Shown here: in pieces, positions 26,581-34,398 of the stretch
How positions within the stretch are numbered: position 1 is the first letter of the stretch
Layout: each line of letters begins with the position of its first letter
Assembly (NCBI RefSeq): GCF_042434745.1
Contig: NZ_JBHLSS010000003.1
Length of the DNA stretch: 64,000 nucleotides
Source: Azotobacter paspali
GTDB taxonomy: Bacteria > Pseudomonadota > Gammaproteobacteria > Pseudomonadales > Pseudomonadaceae
Reading direction: 5' to 3' (one strand)
The notes under the pieces: generated by a model
The model's database searches: none
The model's input: only the letters and a program-made list of their open reading frames with translations
What the model was told of the DNA's origin: nothing
Translations under genes and position numbers: made by a program

Positions 26581-28692
26581 TTATCGAGCCTGCGTCAGCA
26601 GATGCCGGTTCAGCACCAACATGTCTTCCTCCGAAAACCTGCCGGCGTAGAACTGCAACTTGGCGTAGGTCTGGAACCATTTCACATAAGTGCACAGCAG
26701 CTCCTGCCGAGCCAGGTAGGACTGGCGTTCGGCCTGCAATGCATCGGTATTGGTGCGCTCTCCTCCGACCACGCTCTTGCGCATGGCCTGCACCAGGGGG
26801 GTGGCATCGGCGACGTTGCGGCGCAGTGTGCGTACGCGCTCGGGACTGGTGCGGAATACGCGACAGTACTGTTCCTGCGTGGTTTCCGTGGTATTGGCGG
26901 TGCATTCCAGTTCATAGCGCGCTTGCACCAGCCGGTCGTTGACCTGACGAGTGCTGTAGTAGCTGGAGCCGCTGCTGAACAGCGGGATCGACACTTGCAA
27001 ATTGATGGTGTTGGTCTTGTAATCGCGGCCCTTGTTGTTGACGGTGTCCGAGACGATGCGATCATGGGAGGCATATAGCGAAACATGCGGCATGAACTGG
27101 CTTTTCTCGCGCTCGACCGTCAGATCGTTGTAGCGCATCGCCAGCCGTGTAGCCTGGACTTCCGGGTTCTGCTGCCTTCCCCGATAATGCAGCGTGCCAC
27201 CAAACTCCCACTTGCCACTGTGAGGAGTTAGGGCGGCAGTGGGGCTTTTATGAATAGGCTCAATGGTTCCTGCTTCCATCCAATTCCAACTCGAATAGCA
27301 CAGCCTGTCGCCTTTACCGGTCGGGGTAAAAGTGAGGGTGCCAGAGGTGTCTGTTGAAATATGGTGGCCTTGCCCAATTGGTGATTCCCATGCACATATC
27401 TTATTGTCGTGGCGGGTGGGTATCGTAAGATTGCTGCGAACATAGAAGAGTGGTTGACGGTAGCTTAAGTTTGGTTTGAATTCATGGCGGATAAATGGCT
27501 TCAAACTATTAATATTTGCCACGGTACCGCCAAGCTTACTGAAGCTGTCTTCGTTTGCTCCTTGGTCCGCTGTTGAAGTTGGTCCAATAATGCGATTTCT
27601 AATTTTATTTCTATAATGATTAGTATTGATATCGAGGGCGTCATTGGTTGTCGGCCAATCTTTCTTCAAATAATTGGCTGCGAGTTGTAGAGATAGATTT
27701 TTTTCTGATTTTAGATAAGGGTTTGCAGTAAGCTCTGTTTTCAACCACGATCCGTTAATATACATTTCATTGCTGACGGGTGCGCGCTCGTTATAGCCGG
27801 CTCGCCCATAAATGGTAAGCCCTGTGCCAAGGGCGGTATATTTCGATGCGAAGTTGGCTAATTTTGGATTGCATTCATGGTTGCGATCGCCGCTAACCAG
27901 TCGCGATGAATACGCGTTGGCGCTTGTATCGTGGTAAAGCTGAGAATTTTCTTCGGTGGCAGTAACTACAGTCATTTCCTTCGCTTCGGCGCGAGAATAT
28001 CCCTGCTGTCGATAAAAATTGTAGTAGTAGCTACTGCCTCGTAGGATTCCCCCTTGCTTGATATTGACAACGAAATAGCGTGAGTTTAGTACGTCCAGCT
28101 TAATTTTTTGATAGCAAACGCCTGCGCTGGCTTGCCAAGGGGTATCTCTTTCTATATTCAAGGCTAATGAAAGTCTGGTTATCTCGATTTTGAAGTCCGG
28201 ATCCCATGTGACGGCCTGTGCATCATAAGATTCCATATACTGCGTATAAAGTTTTCCGTCGGAAAGGCTGTCGACTTTCTTTTTTGACTGCCGCCACTCA
28301 AAGCTGGCATCCAGTTTGAGTGGGCCAGTAAGGCTGGTGTCGAAGTGGCTGCTATTGTTCGGTTTGACGCCAGTGGAACCTACATCAGCAAAATAATGTA
28401 GTGCCTCTCCATCTGAGTACGCTCCAGGATACCCAGTCCAACGTTGCTTACGACCTTGGTCTTCATGGTAAATTTTTATTTCGGGATTAAGCCAGTCTAA
28501 GAGGTTTCCATTATACTTTAGGCTGGTTACTTTGCTTTCCAGTTCTATTCTTACTGAACACGGGTAGTCGCACCAGCGGGCGCTACTATCCGCATCATCA
28601 TCGATGAGGTACGTAAATGAACGGCTGCTGATTGGTTTCATATTTGGCGAAATTGGCTGTGGCAAACAGCTCCAGTCGATGGTTGTGGGCAT
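26581..28692 (-). CDS. Chimeric ORF: HasR-like TonB-receptor barrel fused in frame to the C-terminal half of a TolC-type outer-membrane protein
   Basis: A single 703-codon frame. Residues of about 25-490 read as beta-barrel strands of a TonB-dependent receptor (aromatic ends, alternating polar residues, for example SLKYNGNLLDWLNPEIKIYH). From about residue 509 (near 27170) the sequence is a TolC/HasF-type channel: NPEVQATRLAMRYNDLTVER, MPHVSLYASHDRIVSDTVNN, VSIPLFSSGSSYYSTRQVND and YLARQELLCTYVKWFQTYAK. The receptor lacks its last strands and the channel its N-terminal half. Base composition changes near the same point: the receptor part is clearly AT-richer and the channel part GC-rich like the siderophore genes. 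The printed start is not a real one, because receptor sequence continues upstream in other frames. Probably non-functional, but it sits directly ahead of irp2, so transcription may run through it. Confidence 0.8.
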   Translation of the reverse strand: MPTTIDWSCLPQPISPNMKPISSRSFTYLIDDDADSSARWCDYPCSVRIELESKVTSLKYNGNLLDWLNPEIKIYHEDQGRKQRWTGYPGAYSDGEALHYFADVGSTGVKPNNSSHFDTSLTGPLKLDASFEWRQSKKKVDSLSDGKLYTQYMESYDAQAVTWDPDFKIEITRLSLALNIERDTPWQASAGVCYQKIKLDVLNSRYFVVNIKQGGILRGSSYYYNFYRQQGYSRAEAKEMTVVTATEENSQLYHDTSANAYSSRLVSGDRNHECNPKLANFASKYTALGTGLTIYGRAGYNERAPVSNEMYINGSWLKTELTANPYLKSEKNLSLQLAANYLKKDWPTTNDALDINTNHYRNKIRNRIIGPTSTADQGANEDSFSKLGGTVANINSLKPFIRHEFKPNLSYRQPLFYVRSNLTIPTRHDNKICAWESPIGQGHHISTDTSGTLTFTPTGKGDRLCYSSWNWMEAGTIEPIHKSPTAALTPHSGKWEFGGTLHYRGRQQNPEVQATRLAMRYNDLTVEREKSQFMPHVSLYASHDRIVSDTVNNKGRDYKTNTINLQVSIPLFSSGSSYYSTRQVNDRLVQARYELECTANTTETTQEQYCRVFRTSPERVRTLRRNVADATPLVQAMRKSVVGGERTNTDALQAERQSYLARQELLCTYVKWFQTYAKLQFYAGRFSEEDMLVLNRHLLTQAR

Positions 28693-28913
28693 CGTTTAAA
28701 TAATGATGCAGACGTAAAATTTGCTCATCGTTTTTCTTCTGTGTGCCCAGTATCACTGGCTGCTTCTTTTAAGCTGCTTAACTGGAAGTCGGTGAACTGG
28801 CAGTTTCCGATTGCCGAGCCCATTCCGCACAAACCAGAAACCGAGTAACGGCGGCTTTGATTTGCATAGACGGAGCTAGTATTGCCGATGAGCGCATGTT
28901 CGATCCCTAGGCA

Positions 28914-29756
28914 TCACGCAGCATGTCCCTCCCTGTTGAAGCTATAGCCGATACGGTAGGCATAGTTTTCGCTCTGAGCAATAACTAACAACATATCCCA
29001 TCTCTCTGTATGCCCGCCTAGGAAGTTTGATCCAAAGGGCTTTTGGCCATTGGCGTATTTGCTGAATCCGGTAAAGCCACGAATCATGCAGTCGGAATTC
29101 TTTCCGGGGTGGAAGATGTTTTCTAGGTCCAGATAATTGATGTCGACGGAGCTTTCTAAACTGCCTGGTACTCCAGTTCTGGCACATCCTTCTCTGGTTG
29201 CGTCAGTGACTCTTAAAAGCTGCGTATCAACAAAGGTTGAGTCAGTTTGACCAATATTTCGAGTAAATGCATGAAAGTTTTCATTGATGCCTTTAAGGGA
29301 TTGAGCTACACGCCCATATCCAGCAATACCCTGTACGCCAACAGACACTTTCGGTCTAGAGTAAAGGCTATTTATCGACGTGCCTAAAATCTGGTCAATC
29401 AGGTCGCTTATATAACTGGCACCGTGCCATTTAACATCTTCCTTGCTGGTCCCTGCGGTATTGCCGATCTTCTTTTCTTTTTCTTCAGCGGTGCCGATGA
29501 TGGTCACCGCATCCAAAGTATAGACCGCGCTGCCTAGCTGTTCGGAAGAGACTTTCTCTTTATTGGTTTCCGGGGCTATTGCCTGGCCTGATGACAAGGG
29601 TGGTGCTGTCTGCGCTAGAGCAGCGTGGCTGCTTAGTACCAGGGTCATCGCCAGGTACAGATGCTTGGGCTGAAAATGCAAGCCGTCCCCGTTGCACACG
29701 CGCTCCGACCGGGCCCTCAGAGGCCTGTCTACGCGCCCATCCATCCTCAATATCAT
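28914..29756 (-). pseudogene. HasR-like TonB-dependent receptor, signal peptide and plug domain (5' part of the disrupted gene)
   Basis: 280 codons. A cleavable signal (LYLAMTLVLSSHAALAQ) is followed by the TonB-box-like YTLDAVTIIGT and a plug domain with VQGIAGYGRVAQSLKGINEN and TDSTFVDTQLLRVTDATREG, which resembles heme-type (HasR family) receptors. It stops at a TGA (28914), but the same frame continues past it with LGIEHALIGNTSSVYANQSR and SVSGLCGMGSAIGNCQFTDF. The match then shifts frame near 28727 to DEQILRLHHYLNDAHNHRLE and LFATANFAKYETNQQPF, and shifts again near 28640 into the barrel frame of the chimeric ORF. At least three lesions therefore separate plug and barrel. A Fur-box-like site lies about 35-50 bases upstream. 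Confidence 0.8.
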
Positions 29757-29790
29757 CTGCAGTTCCCCAAAATTAAATTCTAATAAAAGT

Positions 29791-29807
29791 AATAATGAGA
29801 ATTATTT
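29791..29807. promoter_or_regulatory. Fur-box-like site upstream of the minus-strand receptor/irp2 operon
   Basis: AATAATGAGAATTATTT is a near-palindrome that resembles the Fur consensus. It lies 35-51 bases upstream of the receptor start on the minus strand, in a distinctly AT-rich patch. Iron repression of the minus-strand operon through Fur is the expected consequence (inference). Confidence 0.6.
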
Positions 29808-29974
29808 ACTATATTGGCAAAAGAGCCCTGTTAGCCGGCCGAGCCTAGCCCTATTTAAGCCACAGCGCTCTGAGGTCGCCGGGCGCGCGAAACATGCACG
29901 TTGAGTGTATTCGCTCGCGAAGGCGCTTACGGTTCGCTGTAATCCCACTTCTCTGGCTCAATCATCGCCAGATT

Positions 29975-30000
29975 CCGCAAACCGTGCTAACGGTTTGCGG
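29975..30000. repeat. Perfect 10-bp inverted repeat overlapping the first 38-bp element
   Basis: CCGCAAACCG (29975-29984) and CGGTTTGCGG (29991-30000) are exact reverse complements separated by TGCTAA. The right arm is the start of the 38-bp element shared with the araC promoter. There is no T-run after it on the plus strand, so an operator is more likely than a terminator. Confidence 0.6.
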
Positions 30001-30023
30001 AAAAAATTTGACATATCCAGGAT
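29986..30023 (+). promoter_or_regulatory. 38-bp conserved element, copy 1 (candidate AraC-family operator)
   Basis: It begins GCTAACGGTTTGCGG followed by AAAAAATTTGA and matches 33 of 38 bases with the element at 31174-31211 on the opposite strand. It lies about 230 bases upstream of the receptor/irp2 operon, with the Fur-like site between. Seen from that operon, it has the same orientation as copy 2 has relative to the plus-strand transport operon. Confidence 0.6.
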
Positions 30024-30153
30024 TTTTGTTGCTGCGTGGTCTTCGCGGGGGCGGGGTAGGAGCGCTTCGGGCGCGTCACAGCGGCCGTCGTTGCCACCAC
30101 GAAGGTGTCGGCCGTGTGGTACGGCGGCATGCCTTGCCGTACGGCTCGAAGGA

Positions 30154-31167
30154 TCAGAGCAAAGGCATGGAGGTGTCTTGCTGCGCGATGCGTGGGCTGA
30201 TGCCCAGGGCGCATTGCTTCGGCGTGATGCCGGTGTGGCCGTGAAACATCCGGCTGAAGTGGCTGAGATTGGCGAACCCACAGCAAGCGGCGGTTTCGGT
30301 GACGCTAACGCCCCGCTTGAGCAGGGCAACCGCGGCGTTGAGTCGAATGCGCGTCAGGCAGGCATGAACCGGGTACCCGTAAAGCGCCTGGAAGCCTTGC
30401 TGCAGGCGCTTTTCATTCAGACCCACGGCGCGTGCCAGCGATTGAACGGTCCACTCCTGACCGTAGTTCTTCTCCAGCAGTGCCCGCGCTTCGATCAGCC
30501 GTTGCCGGTCGGCAGGAACGGGCAAGGGCATATCGGCCAGCTCCAGGTTTTCCTGCATGAAGCAGGCGATACCCTCCATCGCCTTGGCGCGCAGGTACAG
30601 GTCTCGGGACAGGCAGGGGGCGGCGTAGCTGCGGCCAAAACCGAGCAGGTCGCAAGCGACTCGCTGCATAGTGCTAGAGGACGGCACCACACCGAGAAAG
30701 GCATCGATATGCGACTGGTCGCCTGGCAGTGCGCGGGCGCGCCGGCGCAGCTCGTCCATGTGCAGCCCGGTCAGGTTGGCCATGGCCTCCTGCGGCAGGT
30801 GAATGCTAACCAAGCGGAAGGCACCGTCGGTCTGGCCGTCGAGCACATCCCAGCCGGAGGCAGGTTCGCCCGATGCCATTAGGATAGTTGAGCCGGCACT
30901 GACATTGACAACTGCGCCGTCGTCGAAAGCGGTCTGTATGCGGCCTTCGAGCAGGATGTTGATACTGAACGCTGCCGGTCCTTCCGCCTGGAAGGACCAT
31001 GTGCCGCCGGGGCGGCCACTGATGCAATTGATGTAAAGGCCTTCGCAAGGCTGGTACGTGTGCACGGCATGCTGCCAATCCTCAGGTACGCCTTCAAGGC
31101 CGTCTTCTTGCAGTTTGCTCGGTTCAAGTACAGGTTGATCCGATCCTGACTTCGCGATCCCCGCCAT
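30154..31167 (-). CDS. ybtA: AraC-family regulator of siderophore genes (YbtA/PchR-like)
   Basis: 337 residues. The N-terminal 230 form a ligand-sensing region (LYINCISGRPGGTWSFQAEG, FSINILLEGRIQTAFDDGAV) that lacks membrane segments. The C-terminal 100 hold two helix-turn-helix motifs: TVQSLARAVGLNEKRLQQGF and SVTETAACCGFANLSHFSRM, then FHGHTGITPKQ. PchR and YbtA respond to the ferric siderophore and activate biosynthesis and receptor genes. The gene lies between the minus-strand biosynthetic operon and the plus-strand transport operon, with one 38-bp element on each side; copy 2 ends seven bases before its start, suggesting autoregulation. Confidence 0.9.
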   Translation of the reverse strand: MAGIAKSGSDQPVLEPSKLQEDGLEGVPEDWQHAVHTYQPCEGLYINCISGRPGGTWSFQAEGPAAFSINILLEGRIQTAFDDGAVVNVSAGSTILMASGEPASGWDVLDGQTDGAFRLVSIHLPQEAMANLTGLHMDELRRRARALPGDQSHIDAFLGVVPSSSTMQRVACDLLGFGRSYAAPCLSRDLYLRAKAMEGIACFMQENLELADMPLPVPADRQRLIEARALLEKNYGQEWTVQSLARAVGLNEKRLQQGFQALYGYPVHACLTRIRLNAAVALLKRGVSVTETAACCGFANLSHFSRMFHGHTGITPKQCALGISPRIAQQDTSMPLL

Positions 31168-31173
31168 AAATTT

Positions 31174-31211
31174 ATCCTGAAAACATCAAATTTTTTCCGT
31201 AAACCGTTAGC
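31174..31211 (-). promoter_or_regulatory. 38-bp conserved element, copy 2 (candidate AraC-family operator)
   Basis: On the minus strand it begins GCTAACGGTTTACGG then AAAAAATTTGA and ends seven bases before the araC start codon. It is the partner of the element at 29986-30023 (33 of 38 identical). A Fur-like palindrome follows on the side of the transport operon. Confidence 0.6.
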
Positions 31212-31230
31212 GCGTTCTAGCTCATTTAGA

Positions 31231-31249
31231 AATGATAACCGTTATCAGT
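31231..31249. promoter_or_regulatory. Fur-box-like palindrome in the araC/transport divergent promoter
   Basis: The core TGATAACCGTTATCA (31233-31247) is a near-perfect palindrome resembling a Fur box. It lies between the 38-bp element and the first plus-strand gene, so it could repress both directions when iron is plentiful. Confidence 0.65.
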
Positions 31250-31358
31250 ATAAGCCTAGGACGTGTCGCTGAACACCCGCAATCACAAAGTGAAATTGCG
31301 GTCAACCGTTGAACAACAACTCATGGCATCGGCCATTTCCGCTGCGGATTATTCTTGC

Positions 31359-32636
31359 ATGTCAACGTCTTCTTCCACTCCACGCCGCCTCACGGCGACC
31401 CAAGTTCTGCCGGCCATTGCCGGTATCTATGTCAGCCAGACCATTATCACGGCGCTGACCACCCAGGCGCTGCCGTCACTGCTGCGCAGTGAGGGGGCTT
31501 CACTGACGGTCGCGAGTTTGGCCGCCCTGCTTTGGATGCCATGGGGGATCCGCTTTCTCTGGGCACCATGGGTGGAGCGCATGCGGCTACCCCCTGGGCG
31601 GCTGGAACGCCGGTCTCGGTCGCTGGTGCTGAAGGGCCAATGGCTGATGGCGGCCATCCTGGTGTTGCTGGGGCTGGTCAGCCTAGTGAGCCAGGTATCG
31701 CTAGACAGCTTTGCCATATGGCTGCTGGCCGGATTGTTGTTGGCGGCGATGGTGGCGGCAAGCACCGATGTGGCGTGCGATGGTTTCACGGTAGAGCAGT
31801 TGGCTGGGCAACAACGTGGCTGGGGCAACGCGGTGCAAGTCGGCGGCAGTTATGTCGGTGCCACGCTGGGGGCGGGTGGCTTTCTGCTGGTGGCGGGCAA
31901 GGCAGGGTGGCCGACGGCGCTGGTGGTCGTGGGGCTGGCCATCGTACTGCTGGGGCTGCCCATGCTGCGGCTGCGAGAGCCGCTGCGCGATCAGGCCCTG
32001 GCGGTCGATCATCGACCTGGCCTGTGGCATGCATTGCGGCGCCCGCAGGTGCGCATAGGTCTGCTGATGATATTGCTGTCGAGCGTCGGCGTACGGCTGA
32101 CGCTAGGTATGTTCGGTCCTTTCATGCTGGATCGCGGCATGAGTCTGGAACAGGTGGGCTGGCTGTTCAGCTCGCTGCATATCGGCGCGGGGCTGACGGG
32201 TGCCGTGCTGGGTGGGCTGCTGGTGCGTATCGCACCGGGCTGGCGGGCGGTTTGGATCGCAGTCGGCCTCAAGGCTTGCGTGCTGCTGGTTTTGACGCTG
32301 GCGGCGCTGGCGGCTTCGCTGACGGTTTTGACGATTCTGGTCGGCCTGACCTTCGCGGTGTTGGGCTGCCTTTGGGTCGCGCTGTATTCGGCGCTGATGA
32401 AGCTGACGTCTCCGCTGCAAGCGGGGGTGGATTTCACGGTGTTCCAGAGCGCTGACGCACTGCTCGCCATGGCGGGAGGCGTAGCCGGCGGCTGGCTGGC
32501 CGAGCACCTGGGTTACCACTTCTGCTTTGGCCTGGCGAGCACGTTGATGGTCATTGCCACCGGGGTCGTGTGGCGCCATGTGTGCACCGAGAAAAGCGCA
32601 CCCGTAGCCTCTCAAGGAGCCGTACATGCCAGATAA
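31359..32636 (+). CDS. ybtX: YbtX/FptX/RhtX-like MFS transporter of the siderophore locus
   Basis: About 425 residues from the ATG at 31359, chosen because it puts a short tail before helix 1 (LPAIAGIYVSQTIITALTTQ) and keeps the Fur-like site upstream. An open frame back to 31263 also exists. About 12 hydrophobic helices are visible, with LWMPWGIRFLWAPWVERMR in the loop after helix 2 and VAASTDVACDGFTVEQL, features shared with the FptX/RhtX/YbtX group. Members either import ferric siderophores across the inner membrane (FptX, RhtX) or have no essential role (YbtX). The 3' end overlaps the next gene by 11 bases. An IR-independent start site could not be verified by a ribosome-binding site. Confidence 0.85.
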   Translation: MSTSSSTPRRLTATQVLPAIAGIYVSQTIITALTTQALPSLLRSEGASLTVASLAALLWMPWGIRFLWAPWVERMRLPPGRLERRSRSLVLKGQWLMAAILVLLGLVSLVSQVSLDSFAIWLLAGLLLAAMVAASTDVACDGFTVEQLAGQQRGWGNAVQVGGSYVGATLGAGGFLLVAGKAGWPTALVVVGLAIVLLGLPMLRLREPLRDQALAVDHRPGLWHALRRPQVRIGLLMILLSSVGVRLTLGMFGPFMLDRGMSLEQVGWLFSSLHIGAGLTGAVLGGLLVRIAPGWRAVWIAVGLKACVLLVLTLAALAASLTVLTILVGLTFAVLGCLWVALYSALMKLTSPLQAGVDFTVFQSADALLAMAGGVAGGWLAEHLGYHFCFGLASTLMVIATGVVWRHVCTEKSAPVASQGAVHAR

Positions 32637-34398
32637 GCAACGCGCCGGGTCAGGCGCAAGTGTCTGGACCATCATGCGGCCAGTACAAGGCCAGATCCGG
32701 TTCGCCATGGTGCTAGCCGGTCTGGCCGCCGCCTGTGCGCTGGGGGCCTTGTCCGTACTGGCCTGGACGGTGCACGCCCTGCTTGCCGAGCCCGGCCAGT
32801 GGCCCTGGCTGCCACTGGGCCTGGTGGTCGTACTCACTGTGCTGGCCTTTGTCTTGCGACTGTCGGCATTCAATCAGTCGCACTACGCCGCCTTCCGCCT
32901 GGAGACACTGCTGCGTACCGATTTGGCACGGCATTTGGCGCGCGTGCCGCTGGGCTTCGTGCAGCAGACCGGCTCCGGGGCGCTGACCAAGGTGGTCATG
33001 GACGACGTGAAGGCGCTGCATGTATTCGTGGCTGACAGCACGCCTTTATACGCGCGGGCCTATGTGTCGCCGGTGCTCACGTTCGTGTTGCTGTGGTGGC
33101 TGGATTGGCGCCTGGCGCTGGCGGCCACAGCGGTGCTGGCGGTCGGCATGGCGGTGGTGTCGCTGGCCATGCGTGGCAGTGGTGAAATGATGCAGCGTTA
33201 CCACGCCGCTGGTGAGCATGTGAGCAAAGCGGTCGTGGAGTATGTTCAGGCGATGCCGGTGGTGCGCACCTTTGATATCGGCACCACCACCTTCCAGCGT
33301 TACCAGCGTGCCCTCGATGAGTTTATGGAGGTGGTGTTGCAGTGGTATCGCATGGCCGGATTTTCATCGCGTCTGTCGATGGCGATCCTCAACCCACTGC
33401 CGACGCTGGCGGTGCTGGTGTGGCTGGGGGGGTGGCTGATCAGCCGTGATGCGCTGGACGCGGCCACCTGGCTAGCCGTCCTGCTCGTGGGCACCGGCAT
33501 GGCCGAGTCGCTGCTGCCGCTGATGTCGCTCAAGCATCTGGTGACCAAGACGCAGATGAGCATCCACCGCATCCAGGAGGTCATGGCCGAGCCGGAACTG
33601 CCAGTGCCGCAGGAGCAGCAGGCCAGAACACCCGTGGATGGGTCGGTCTGTTTCGATCAGGTGGATTTTCGCTACACGAGCGACGGGCCCCTGGTGCTGC
33701 AGAACGCGAGCTTCAAGGTGCCGCAGGGCTCGGTGACGGCACTGGTAGGGCCGTCCGGTGCGGGCAAGACCACGGTGGCGCGGCTGATTCCACGCTTCTG
33801 GGATGTAAGCGCAGGGAGCATCAAGGTCGGGGGCGTGGATGTACGCGAGATGCTGCCCGATGTCCTGATGCAGCACGTGGCGTTCGTGTTTCAAGACACC
33901 TTTCTGTTCGCCGATACGGTCGCCAACAACATCCGCCTGGGAATCGAAGGCGCCACGATGAATGAAGTCATGGCCGCCGCGAGTGCCGCTCAGGCCCATG
34001 ACTTCATCGAGCGCTTGCCGCAAGGCTATGACACGCCGGTCGGTGAGCGGGGGGTGTTTCTCTCCGGCGGGCAGCGCCAGCGCATCACCATCGCCCGCGC
34101 CATCCTGCAGAACCGGCCGATCCTAGTGCTCGATGAGGCCACGGCCTTTGCCGACCCGGAAAACGAGGCCGCACTGGTGGCGGCGCTCTCCAACCTGATG
34201 CGTGGCAAGACCGTGCTGATGGTGGCGCATCGGCTCTCCACCATCCGTGGTTCGGACCAGATCCTGGTGTTCGATCAAGGGCGGCTGGCCGAGCGTGGCC
34301 GGCACGATGCACTGGTGGCACAAGGCGGTGTGTATGCACGGCTGTGGAACAACTATGAAAAGGCGCAGGACTGGGCGCTGTTGGGAGAACAGGCATGA
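32626..34398 (+). CDS. ybtP: ABC half-transporter, membrane plus ATPase (YbtP-like)
   Basis: 590 residues. About six membrane helices in residues 20-310 are followed by an ATPase domain: Walker A GPSGAGKTTVARLIPRF (near 380), a Q-loop in HVAFVFQDTFLFADT, signature FLSGGQRQRITIARAI, Walker B ILVLDEATAF and H-loop VLMVAHRLSTI. The Walker B is followed by ATAFADPEN, the variant seen in the siderophore IrtAB/YbtPQ exporter-fold importers. It pairs with the next gene as a heterodimer for uptake of ferric siderophore across the inner membrane. Confidence 0.92.
   Translation: MPDKQRAGSGASVWTIMRPVQGQIRFAMVLAGLAAACALGALSVLAWTVHALLAEPGQWPWLPLGLVVVLTVLAFVLRLSAFNQSHYAAFRLETLLRTDLARHLARVPLGFVQQTGSGALTKVVMDDVKALHVFVADSTPLYARAYVSPVLTFVLLWWLDWRLALAATAVLAVGMAVVSLAMRGSGEMMQRYHAAGEHVSKAVVEYVQAMPVVRTFDIGTTTFQRYQRALDEFMEVVLQWYRMAGFSSRLSMAILNPLPTLAVLVWLGGWLISRDALDAATWLAVLLVGTGMAESLLPLMSLKHLVTKTQMSIHRIQEVMAEPELPVPQEQQARTPVDGSVCFDQVDFRYTSDGPLVLQNASFKVPQGSVTALVGPSGAGKTTVARLIPRFWDVSAGSIKVGGVDVREMLPDVLMQHVAFVFQDTFLFADTVANNIRLGIEGATMNEVMAAASAAQAHDFIERLPQGYDTPVGERGVFLSGGQRQRITIARAILQNRPILVLDEATAFADPENEAALVAALSNLMRGKTVLMVAHRLSTIRGSDQILVFDQGRLAERGRHDALVAQGGVYARLWNNYEKAQDWALLGEQA

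Noticed and set aside
29975..30000. Inverted repeat as a transcription terminator for the AraC gene
   Set aside because: No T-run follows in the needed direction, and one arm belongs to the element shared with the araC promoter, so an operator is more likely.
30118..30145. GTACGGC...GCCGTAC hairpin after the AraC gene as a terminator
   Set aside because: It has no T-tract and is short; left unannotated.
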